Shown: piece by piece, positions 1 through 6,964 of the stretch
How the letters are laid out: every line of letters begins with the position of its first letter
How positions within the stretch are numbered: position 1 is the first letter of the stretch
Assembly (NCBI GenBank): GCA_036166735.1
Contig: JAYZHG010000099.1
Location: 1-14,688 of the forward strand
Direction of reading: 5' to 3'
Source: JAPYTU01 sp036166735
GTDB lineage: Bacteria; Bacteroidota; Bacteroidia; Cytophagales; MED-G16
Length of the DNA stretch: 14,688 bases
The notes under the pieces: model-generated
Database searches by the model: none
What the model saw: only the letters and a program-made list of their open reading frames with translations
What the model was told of the DNA's origin: nothing
Position numbers and translations under genes: made by a program

Positions 1-1
1 A

Positions 2-121
2 GTTAAAGAGGAGGACCCAGAAGTTGAGGAAGTTGTAGAAGAAGTTAAAGAGGAGGAGCCAGAAGTTGAGGAAGTTGTAGAAGAAGTTAAAGAGGAGGAG
101 CCAGAAGTTGAAGATGATGAT
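2..121 (+). repeat. 42-bp in-frame tandem repeat coding the acidic FtsY N-terminal segment
   Basis: Copies start at 2, 44 and 86. Copies 1 and 2 differ at one base (C16 versus G58, Asp to Glu). Copy 3 matches for about 26 bases and then drifts into an Asp-rich stretch. Each unit encodes VKEE(D/E)PEVEEVVEE, 14 residues with about eight acidic ones. The array is cut by the window start, so the copy number is unknown. Because the unit is a multiple of three, copies can be gained or lost without a frameshift. Confidence 0.95.
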
Positions 122-1042
122 AAAGAAGCTAAATCATTAAAAAAAGGTTTAGAAAAAACAAAAAAAAGTTTTTTTTCTAAATTAAAATCAGCAATAATAG
201 GTAAATCAAAGATTGATGATCAAGTATTAGATGACCTTGAAGAAGTTTTAATAACTTCTGATGTTGGTGTTAAAACTACAATTAAAATTATTGAAAGAAT
301 AGAAGAGAGAGTATCTAAAGAAAAATATACTAGCGTAAATGAATTAAATAAGTTATTAAAGGATGAAATTGTTCAATTACTTGCTGAGAATAGTTCAGAT
401 TTAGAAGCATTTGATGTTTCCGAAGATCAAGTACCATATGTTATATTAATTGTTGGAGTTAATGGAGTTGGCAAAACTACTACTATTGGTAAATTAGCTG
501 CACAATTTAAAGAAGGTGGACTTAAAGTATTATTGGGTGCTGCAGATACATTTAGAGCGGCTGCAGTTGATCAATTATTATTATGGGCTGAAAAGGTTGG
601 TGTTGATGTAGTTTCTCATGGTATGAATACGGATCCAGCATCTGTGGCTTATGATACCGTTAAGAAAGCTGTAAATGAAAATTATGATGTTGTAATAATT
701 GATACGGCAGGAAGATTGCATACTAAGGTTAATCTCATGAATGAACTTTCTAAAATTAAAAGAGTAATTCAAAAATTTAAAGATGATGCTCCACATGAAA
801 TAATGTTAATTTTAGATGGCAGTACAGGTCAAAACGCATTTGTTCAAGCCGAAGAATTTATAAAAGTAACAGATGTAAATTCTATAGCAATTACAAAATT
901 AGATGGAACTGCTAAAGGAGGTGTTGTAATTGGAATAACAGATCAATTTAAAATTCCTATAAAATATATTGGAGTGGGTGAAAAGATTGGAGATTTGCAA
1001 CTTTTTCATAAGGGTGAATTTGTTAATTCATTTTTTGATTAA
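2..1042 (+). CDS. ftsY: Signal recognition particle receptor FtsY (5' end outside window)
   Basis: FtsY is the membrane-associated GTPase that docks SRP-ribosome complexes at the inner membrane for co-translational insertion. The reading frame is open from base 2, so the true start lies upstream; 346 codons are visible. In order they encode an acidic repeat segment (2-121), a basic amphipathic helix (KKGLEKTKKSFF, the likely lipid-binding helix), the SRP54-type N domain, and a complete G domain. The GTPase motifs are GVNGVGKT (455-478), DTFRAAA (545-565), DTAGR (701-715), TKLDGTAKGG (from 893) and GVGEKIGDL near the C-terminus. A TTG at 533 can be read as a start, but it falls inside the G domain between G1 and DTFRAAA and is not the real one. 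The stop TAA overlaps the next ATG by one base. The NG domain is conventional; the long acidic repeat in front of it is the odd part. Confidence 0.96.
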   Translation, partial: VKEEDPEVEEVVEEVKEEEPEVEEVVEEVKEEEPEVEDDDKEAKSLKKGLEKTKKSFFSKLKSAIIGKSKIDDQVLDDLEEVLITSDVGVKTTIKIIERIEERVSKEKYTSVNELNKLLKDEIVQLLAENSSDLEAFDVSEDQVPYVILIVGVNGVGKTTTIGKLAAQFKEGGLKVLLGAADTFRAAAVDQLLLWAEKVGVDVVSHGMNTDPASVAYDTVKKAVNENYDVVIIDTAGRLHTKVNLMNELSKIKRVIQKFKDDAPHEIMLILDGSTGQNAFVQAEEFIKVTDVNSIAITKLDGTAKGGVVIGITDQFKIPIKYIGVGEKIGDLQLFHKGEFVNSFFD

Positions 1043-2430
1043 TGGAAATTTTCTGTTTGTTATTTGTGTCTTTATTACATTTTTTTTCAGAGGGGGTTAT
1101 AAATGCAGCTGATTTTCTTTGGAATGGTCCAATATTAGTTTCTTTATTATTAGGCGGTGGTTTTATACTTTTAATTCGTTCAAAATTTATCCCTTTATTA
1201 CATTTTAATCATGCTTTTAAATTATTAAAAAAAAAATCAAATTCATCTGAAGGTATAAGTTCTGTTGAAAGTGTATCAAGTCATGTTGGTGGAATTGTTG
1301 GAATGGGAAATATAAGTGGTGTGGCTATAGCAATAATTATGGGAGGTCCTGGTGCTATATTTTGGATGTGGGTAACTGCTTTTTTTGGTATGATTACAAA
1401 ATTTTATACATGTAGTCTTGCAGTTATGTATAGAGATAAAAAAGATGGTCAATTTGTTGGAGGACCAATGTATGTTATTTCAAAAGGGCTAGGAAAAAAT
1501 TGGAAATTTTTAGCTTATATATTTTGTTTTTTTGGTCTTTTAGGTGTTTCCCCTATTTTTCAATCCAATCAAATTGTTGAAATTATAAATTCAGTTTTTT
1601 TAAAGAATAATGTACTATATATAAATCAATTTATTAGTGATTTTATAATTGGAATTTGTATTTCTATTGTAGTTTCTATGGTAATTTTTGGTGGTATAAA
1701 ACGAATTGGAAGGGTAGCGAGTAAATTAGCTCCATTTATGGTCATATTATATATGGTGGTGGTTTTTTATATAATTATAGATAATTATACTAAAATCATT
1801 CCAACCATCAATTTAATTATTACTGATGCTTTTTATGCAAATTCTGTTTTAGGAGGAGCACTTGGTTCTTTAATTTTAATTGGTGCTAGAAGAGCATCTT
1901 TTTCAAATGAGGCAGGAATTGGAACAGCACCAATTATTCATGCTGCAAGTAAAACAGATAATCCAATACAAGAAGGAATGGTATCTATGATAGGTCCATT
2001 TATAGATACAATTGTAGTCTGTACTTTAACAGCATTGTGCATATTGGTTAGTGGTACTTGGGAAAACAATACTTATGCTGGAATTGCTGTTGTAGCTCAA
2101 GCGTTTAATGATTCTTTACCAATACTTGGCCCTTATTTATTACTTATTTGTACTCTTTCGTTTGCAATAACAACACTTTTTAGTTTGTCATTTTTTGGAG
2201 AAAGATGCTTGGCATATCTAATTGGAGAAAGGTATAGTTTTATTTATAGGTATATATATATCGTATTAATTCTAGTTGGCTCAACATCTTCTTTGAAGTT
2301 TGTTATAAGTTTAATAGATCTTTCATATGGTATTATGGCATTTCCAACTATGATTTCTGTTTTGTTACTTTCTTATAAAATTGATAAAAAATCAAATAAA
2401 TATTTTCAAACATTAAATAATGGCAAATAA
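1042..2430 (+). CDS. AGCS-family sodium:alanine/glycine symporter
   Basis: This is a predicted inner-membrane carrier of 462 residues, the usual size for the alanine or glycine:cation symporter (AGCS) family, which imports small neutral amino acids with Na+. Family signatures are clear: GMGNISGVAIAI followed by GGPGAIFWMW (residues 87-110), GGPMYV (140-145), and RRASFSNEAGIGTAPIIHAAS (from 283), the substrate/cation-site region. About ten or eleven hydrophobic helices are visible. Where many members have a Glu after KF in the stretch KFxE, this one reads KFYT (residues 120-123). The ATG overlaps the ftsY stop (TAATG), so translation is probably coupled to ftsY; an ATG near 1103 is out of frame. 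Substrate (alanine versus glycine or D-alanine) cannot be decided from the sequence. The family assignment is secure. Confidence 0.92.
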   Translation: MEIFCLLFVSLLHFFSEGVINAADFLWNGPILVSLLLGGGFILLIRSKFIPLLHFNHAFKLLKKKSNSSEGISSVESVSSHVGGIVGMGNISGVAIAIIMGGPGAIFWMWVTAFFGMITKFYTCSLAVMYRDKKDGQFVGGPMYVISKGLGKNWKFLAYIFCFFGLLGVSPIFQSNQIVEIINSVFLKNNVLYINQFISDFIIGICISIVVSMVIFGGIKRIGRVASKLAPFMVILYMVVVFYIIIDNYTKIIPTINLIITDAFYANSVLGGALGSLILIGARRASFSNEAGIGTAPIIHAASKTDNPIQEGMVSMIGPFIDTIVVCTLTALCILVSGTWENNTYAGIAVVAQAFNDSLPILGPYLLLICTLSFAITTLFSLSFFGERCLAYLIGERYSFIYRYIYIVLILVGSTSSLKFVISLIDLSYGIMAFPTMISVLLLSYKIDKKSNKYFQTLNNGK

Positions 2431-2441
2431 TAACAAATTTT

Positions 2442-2449
2442 TATATTTG
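2442..2449 (+). promoter_or_regulatory. Probable Bacteroidota -7 promoter element before trkA
   Basis: TATATTTG matches the Bacteroidota consensus TAnnTTTG exactly. It lies 20 bases before the trkA ATG in the short gap after the symporter gene. No convincing TTTG -33 element sits at the expected distance upstream. The leader that follows is short and A-rich, which is typical of Bacteroidota starts without a Shine-Dalgarno sequence. It suggests that trkA-trkH-lgt has its own transcript as well as possible read-through from ftsY. Confidence 0.5.
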
Positions 2450-2469
2450 TAGTCCCAAAAAAATTAAAA

Positions 2470-3831
2470 ATGAAAATAATTATTGCGGGAACAGGTGAAG
2501 TTGGATTCCACCTTTCTAAATTACTTACGCAAGAATCACACGATATAGTCATTATTGATTACAGCAGGGAAGCGTTAAAAAAAGCTGCTATAAGTCTAGA
2601 CGTATCAACTGTTAAAGGTGATTGTACTTCAATTAAAACTCTTGAAACAGCTGGAGTAAATAAAGCAGATTTATTAATTGCTGTAACATCATCTCAGCAT
2701 ATTAATATTTTGTCTTGTACGATGGGTAAAAACCTTGGTGTTAAAAAATGCATAGCTAGAATTTCAAACACAGAATTACTTCACAGAAAAGATACCTTTG
2801 ATTTAAAATCAATAGGAATTGATGAAGTAATTTATCCAGAATCTTTGGGAGCAAATGAAATAAAAAATTTATTGAAAGAATCTGCAGTTACTGATACTTT
2901 TGAATTTGAAAAAGGAAAACTTCAACTTATTGGAATAAAAATAGGTAGTAATTCTGATCTAAAAGATAAGACTTTAGGTGAGTCTGCATATTTAAATCCT
3001 GAAACCAACTTTACAACTGTTGCAATTGTAAGAGATATAGAAGATAAAATTAAAAATGAAACTATAATACCTAGGGCACATAATATTTTTAAAGAGAATG
3101 ATCATGCTTATTTTGTTGCTGAGTCAAATGATGGGATAGATAGAGTACTTTCTCTTACCGGTAAAGAGCATTTAGATATTAAAGATATTATGATATATGG
3201 TGGTTCTGATTTAGCATATATTTCATCTAAACATTTATCAAAAAAGTATAACATAAAACTTATTTGTGAAGACAGAGAAAATTGTGAAAAGCTTGCTGAT
3301 AATTTACCAAATGTTATGGTTCTTAATGGGAATGGTACGGATGTAAATTTTTTAATGGAAGAAGATTTGGAAAATATGGATGCTTTTCTTGCACTTTCAA
3401 ATGAAACAGAAAAAAATATTTTAGCTTCTCTTGCAGCTAAAGAATCAGGAGTTAAAAAAACAATTTCTCAGGTTGAGAATATAGATTATATTCCTTTAGC
3501 TCAAAATATGGGAGTTGACACCACAATAAATATTAAGTATTTAACTGCTAATTTTATATTTAAATATATAAGAGAAGGAGAATTGTTAAACCTTACTTTA
3601 TTACAGGGAGTAGATGCAGAAGTTATTGAACTTGAAGTTAAAGAAGGTTCTGAAGTTTTAGGTAAAAAATTAAAAGACTTAAATTTTCCAAAAACTGGAG
3701 TTATTGGTGGTGTAATAAGAAAGAATAAGCCATTAATTCCAAGAGGTGATTTTGAATTTGAAGTAAAAGATAGAGTTATTATAGTAAGTAAACATGAATC
3801 TTTGCATCCTATTGAATCAATGTTCAAATGA
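2470..3831 (+). CDS. trkA: Trk potassium uptake system regulatory protein TrkA
   Basis: TrkA is the cytoplasmic nucleotide-binding subunit that gates the TrkH K+ channel; the family binds NAD(H) and ATP/ADP. The 453 residues show the expected duplicated RCK layout. The first Rossmann domain has GTGEVG at 7-12 and the ribose-binding Asp30. An RCK_C domain follows at roughly 140-220. A second Rossmann domain starts at about 239, with GGSDLA at 244-249 as a degenerate glycine motif, and a second RCK_C domain occupies about 370-450. Length matches full-length two-domain TrkA proteins. Its stop overlaps the trkH start by four bases (ATGA), so the two are almost certainly translated together in matched amounts. 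The start at 2470 follows an A-rich leader and puts the glycine motif at the usual distance from Met1. Confidence 0.95.
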   Translation: MKIIIAGTGEVGFHLSKLLTQESHDIVIIDYSREALKKAAISLDVSTVKGDCTSIKTLETAGVNKADLLIAVTSSQHINILSCTMGKNLGVKKCIARISNTELLHRKDTFDLKSIGIDEVIYPESLGANEIKNLLKESAVTDTFEFEKGKLQLIGIKIGSNSDLKDKTLGESAYLNPETNFTTVAIVRDIEDKIKNETIIPRAHNIFKENDHAYFVAESNDGIDRVLSLTGKEHLDIKDIMIYGGSDLAYISSKHLSKKYNIKLICEDRENCEKLADNLPNVMVLNGNGTDVNFLMEEDLENMDAFLALSNETEKNILASLAAKESGVKKTISQVENIDYIPLAQNMGVDTTINIKYLTANFIFKYIREGELLNLTLLQGVDAEVIELEVKEGSEVLGKKLKDLNFPKTGVIGGVIRKNKPLIPRGDFEFEVKDRVIIVSKHESLHPIESMFK

Positions 3832-5285
3832 AATTTAATTTAAATGTTATAGGTAATATCATTGGAATTCTACTGATGATAAATGGTTTTTTGATGTTAA
3901 CTGCTGTCCCTTTTGGGATATACTTTAATGAAAATTCATTTGTTGGAATATTAATTTCATCATTTGTAAATATTGCCGTTGGATTTCAATGTTATCATTT
4001 AACAAAAAATACAAGAAATAAAGATTTAAAGCGAAGAGATGGATTTCTTATTGTAACTTTTAGTTGGTTAGTAATGTCCTTATTTGGGATGCTTCCTTAT
4101 ATTATTACTGGTCAAATTCCTTCTTTAACAGATGCTTTTTTTGAAACCGTTTCTGGATATACAACTACTGGAGCAACAATTTTGAATAATATTGAATCTT
4201 TAGATCATGGAATTTTATTTTGGAGAAGTCTTACTCAGTGGATTGGTGGTATGGGAATTATAGTTTTAGCTGTTGCTATTTTACCATTTTTAGGGATTGG
4301 AGGAATGCAACTATTCGTTGCTGAAGCTCCTGGAGTATCGTTAGATAAATTGCAACCTAGAATAAAAGAAACGGCAAAAAGATTATGGATTATTTATATA
4401 TCATTTACAGTACTGTTATTTTTTATTTTATATGCTGAAGGAATGAGTTTATTTGATGCAGTTAATCATGCCATGACAACTTTTGCTACTGGTGGATTCT
4501 CTACAAAAGATGCTAGTATTGGATATTTTGATTCACCACTGATACATTATACAATAATTGTTTTCATGATGATTTCTGCAACAAATTTTACTTTAATATA
4601 TTTTGGACTTAAATTAAACTTTAAGAAAGTATTTTATAATGAAGAATTTAGAATTTATTTTTTATTTGTTCTTATTATTTCTTTGCTTGTTTTTATTTCT
4701 TTATTACAATATGATATTCCTAATGTAGAAGAAACTTTTAGAATAGCTTTATTTAATGTTGCTTCTATAATTACAACTTCAGGTTTTAGTACTGCAGATT
4801 ATACAGGTTGGAGTGAGTTTTTAACGATTCTGTTTTTTATATTAATGTTTTTTGGTGCTTCAGCAGGATCCACTTCTGGAGGTGTTAAAATTGTTCGTCA
4901 TGTTATTTTGTTAAAGAATACGTATATAGAATTAAAGAAGCAGATTCATCAATCTGGAGTTTTTACTCTTAGATTTAATAATTCCAGAATTCCTGAAAAT
5001 GTTGTATTTAACATATTGGCATTTATGATGTTATATGTAGTTATTTTTTCTATTGGATCAGTAATTATGACATTATTAGGTGTAGATTTTATGACTGCGA
5101 TTGGTTCAGTTGCTGCTTCTTTAGGAAATGTAGGACCTGGAATAGGTTCTGTTGGACCAGATGCTACATACAGTGGTATTCCAATTGCTGGAAAATGGTT
5201 TTTATCTTTACTAATGTTTATAGGTAGGTTAGAATTATTTACTTTTTTAATGATTTTAACTCCATTTTTTTGGAGAGGTAATTAA
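3828..5285 (+). CDS. trkH: Trk potassium uptake channel subunit TrkH
   Basis: TrkH is the inner-membrane, K+-selective, channel-like subunit of the Trk system, regulated by a TrkA ring on the cytoplasmic side. The 485 residues contain four pore-loop repeats. The filter segments are TTTGA (112-116), ATGGF (220-224), TTSGF (316-320) and LGNVGPG (432-438), each with the family's central glycine. The conserved WIGGMGIIVLAVAILP stretch begins at 138. GSTSGGVK (347-354), just before a basic cytoplasmic loop, corresponds to the loop that TrkH/KtrB proteins use to control the pore. The gene overlaps trkA by four bases and ends three bases before lgt. Nothing suggests a defect. Confidence 0.95.
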   Translation: MKFNLNVIGNIIGILLMINGFLMLTAVPFGIYFNENSFVGILISSFVNIAVGFQCYHLTKNTRNKDLKRRDGFLIVTFSWLVMSLFGMLPYIITGQIPSLTDAFFETVSGYTTTGATILNNIESLDHGILFWRSLTQWIGGMGIIVLAVAILPFLGIGGMQLFVAEAPGVSLDKLQPRIKETAKRLWIIYISFTVLLFFILYAEGMSLFDAVNHAMTTFATGGFSTKDASIGYFDSPLIHYTIIVFMMISATNFTLIYFGLKLNFKKVFYNEEFRIYFLFVLIISLLVFISLLQYDIPNVEETFRIALFNVASIITTSGFSTADYTGWSEFLTILFFILMFFGASAGSTSGGVKIVRHVILLKNTYIELKKQIHQSGVFTLRFNNSRIPENVVFNILAFMMLYVVIFSIGSVIMTLLGVDFMTAIGSVAASLGNVGPGIGSVGPDATYSGIPIAGKWFLSLLMFIGRLELFTFLMILTPFFWRGN

Positions 5286-5288
5286 GAT

Positions 5289-6365
5289 ATGATTGAATTA
5301 TTTTATATTCTTTGGAATGCTGATCCAGAAATTATTTCAGGATTTCCACCTAGATGGTATGGACTTCTTTTTGCTTTGGGCTTTGTAGTTGGTTCAAGCA
5401 TTATGACTAGGATTTATAAATTAGATGGAAGAAATCCAGATGAAGTTGAACGTCTTACAATTTACATGTTAATAGCAACTATTGTAGGAGCTAGACTTGG
5501 ACATTGTTTGTTTTATGATCCGGTTTATTATTTATCTAATCCCCTTAAAATTTTATACATATGGGAGGGTGGATTAGCAAGTCATGGAGCAGCTATATCT
5601 ATTATATTGGGATTAATTATATATGCAAAAAAAGTTAATGAATCTTTCTTTTGGGTTATAGATAGAGTGGTTATTGTAGTATGTCTTGCAGGGGCTTTTA
5701 TTAGAATTGGAAATTTTATGAATTCTGAAATATTGGGTTTACCCACAGAATCTGGAAATGGCGTTGTCTTTGCTAGAAATACAAATGATATTTTAATGTA
5801 TAGGTTTGATGGAAGGGTAGATGAGATCAATTTTTTAAAAAGAGAAGGAAATAAAAATGAAAATGGGGTTCCAATAACTATTAGAATAAATTATAAAGAC
5901 GGATTAGAGTTAGATGATGATTATGAGAATAACTATTATAAAAATGATATTAAAAGTTTTTTAATTGGATATGAAAACATTAGAAATCATATATATCAGA
6001 ATCCTTCTGAAGATTTAGACTACAAAATATTCAAAAATGGAAATAATTATTATGCTGAAATCTACACAGTAGGAATACCCAGACACCCCGCTCAATTATA
6101 TGAAGCTTTTTATTGTATTCTTTTGTTTATAGGATTATTGTCATTGTGGTATTTTAAAAGATCTTCTATAAACAATGGATTTATTTTTTCAATTTTTATG
6201 ATTACTCTTTGGTCTTTAAGAATTTTGGATGAACTTCTTAAAGAAAATCAAGTTGATTGGGAGGCTGATATTCCTTTGAATATGGGACAATGGTTAAGTA
6301 TACCAATGATAATGCTTGGTATTGCAATATTTATAAAAACTTTCCCTAAAAAAACATCAAAATAA
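5289..6365 (+). CDS. lgt: Prolipoprotein diacylglyceryl transferase Lgt with enlarged periplasmic region
   Basis: Lgt transfers diacylglycerol from phosphatidylglycerol to the lipobox cysteine of prelipoproteins, the first step of bacterial lipoprotein maturation, in the inner membrane. Diagnostic motifs are present: PPRWYG near the N-terminus, GGLASHGA (94-101, with the conserved His99), the signature RIGNFMNSE (139-147), RHPAQLYE (265-272) and a late Arg in LRILDELLKE (Arg311). At 358 residues it is clearly longer than typical Lgt proteins (about 260-300). The extra length lies between the signature and RHPAQLYE, where about 113 residues replace roughly 40 in E. coli; this is the periplasmic head. 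The insert is rich in Asn, Asp, Tyr and Lys. A GAGGT (5275-5279) inside the trkH end may serve as ribosome site. Three lipoprotein genes lie in the same window and would be its substrates. Confidence 0.95.
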   Translation: MIELFYILWNADPEIISGFPPRWYGLLFALGFVVGSSIMTRIYKLDGRNPDEVERLTIYMLIATIVGARLGHCLFYDPVYYLSNPLKILYIWEGGLASHGAAISIILGLIIYAKKVNESFFWVIDRVVIVVCLAGAFIRIGNFMNSEILGLPTESGNGVVFARNTNDILMYRFDGRVDEINFLKREGNKNENGVPITIRINYKDGLELDDDYENNYYKNDIKSFLIGYENIRNHIYQNPSEDLDYKIFKNGNNYYAEIYTVGIPRHPAQLYEAFYCILLFIGLLSLWYFKRSSINNGFIFSIFMITLWSLRILDELLKENQVDWEADIPLNMGQWLSIPMIMLGIAIFIKTFPKKTSK

Positions 6366-6367
6366 TT

Positions 6368-6901
6368 TTACTTATTTGTTGGAAAACAACCACAAGGTCT
6401 TTCCTTGAATGAATAGCTAATTCCAATTTCTATAGAATTATATTCATTTATAATTCCATACCTCGCAAATGCTTTTATTTTTTCATATGATATGCCAATT
6501 GTAGGTTTTAAGATATATTTATTTTTATTATCAAAATTTTCTATTCCATAACCTATTCCTATGAATGGAGAAAATGCTTCATCAATAAAATAATAATAGA
6601 TATTTATTCCTGCAGGTATTAAAGGTTTTTCTGTTGACGTATTGTCTGGATTAGAAAAAGTTCTCATGATTCCAGCTTCAATGGAGATCTCATATTTTGC
6701 TTTTTGATCAAGTGTATAGATCAACTCACCCATTACTCCAATTCCCATATCAAAACCATAACTGTTAGTTTCACCAACTGGAAATTTTGTTAAACCTGAT
6801 ACTGAAAATCTAAATGGTTTATAATATTTGTTTTGTTTGTTTTGACAAAAAGAAATGTATGGAATACAAACTATTATAAATAATATAAATGTTTTTTTCA
6901 T
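6368..6901 (-). CDS. Small predicted outer-membrane beta-barrel protein, function unknown
   Basis: I do not recognise a named family. The 177-residue product starts with a clean Sec signal (basic MKK, a hydrophobic core, then ISFCQ at about 16-20; the mature protein probably begins at Gln20). The rest is alternating polar/hydrophobic strands rich in Gly, Tyr and Phe, for example PFIGIGYGIENF and ISYSF. This is the usual look of small 8-strand outer-membrane barrels or porin-family proteins in Bacteroidota. Such barrels generally end on an aromatic residue. Here a 12-residue tail KERPCGCFPTNK follows, with Cys170 and Cys172. The gene converges on lgt with a two-base gap and diverges from the deacylase gene across a 63-bp, nearly pure A/T spacer. 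Barrel topology is inferred from composition only. Confidence 0.6.
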   Translation of the reverse strand: MKKTFILFIIVCIPYISFCQNKQNKYYKPFRFSVSGLTKFPVGETNSYGFDMGIGVMGELIYTLDQKAKYEISIEAGIMRTFSNPDNTSTEKPLIPAGINIYYYFIDEAFSPFIGIGYGIENFDNKNKYILKPTIGISYEKIKAFARYGIINEYNSIEIGISYSFKERPCGCFPTNK

Positions 6902-6964
6902 TGTGACATTAATCTTAATAATTAATATTATTATATTAAATAATAATTTAAAATAAAATTAGCT
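6902..6964. promoter_or_regulatory. Divergent intergenic spacer, probable promoters for both flanking genes
   Basis: This 63-bp spacer between two divergent starts contains only about six G or C bases. It must carry the start signals for the barrel gene (minus) and the deacylase gene (plus), because neither has a gene upstream on its own strand close enough to share a transcript. I find no clean TAnnTTTG on either strand, so no exact element can be assigned. Confidence 0.35.

Noticed and set aside
533..1042. FtsY starting at the TTG at 533
   Set aside because: That position lies between the G1 motif and DTFRAAA inside the G domain; the frame is open upstream through the N domain to the window edge.
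2433..2450. ACAAAT/ATTTGT inverted repeat before trkA as a repressor site
   Set aside because: The arms are six A/T-rich bases and overlap the promoter -7 element, which explains half of them; there is no further support.
6355..6381. Weak stem between the lgt and barrel-gene ends as a terminator
   Set aside because: Only a 6-bp A/T arm pair (6360-6365 with 6372-6377) pairs cleanly; extension needs a bulge and a mismatch, and there is no T-run.
6916..6933. Inverted repeat TAATAAT-TAAT-ATTATTA between the barrel and deacylase genes, as an operator
   Set aside because: The spacer is about 90% A/T, so short A/T-only inverted repeats are expected by chance.
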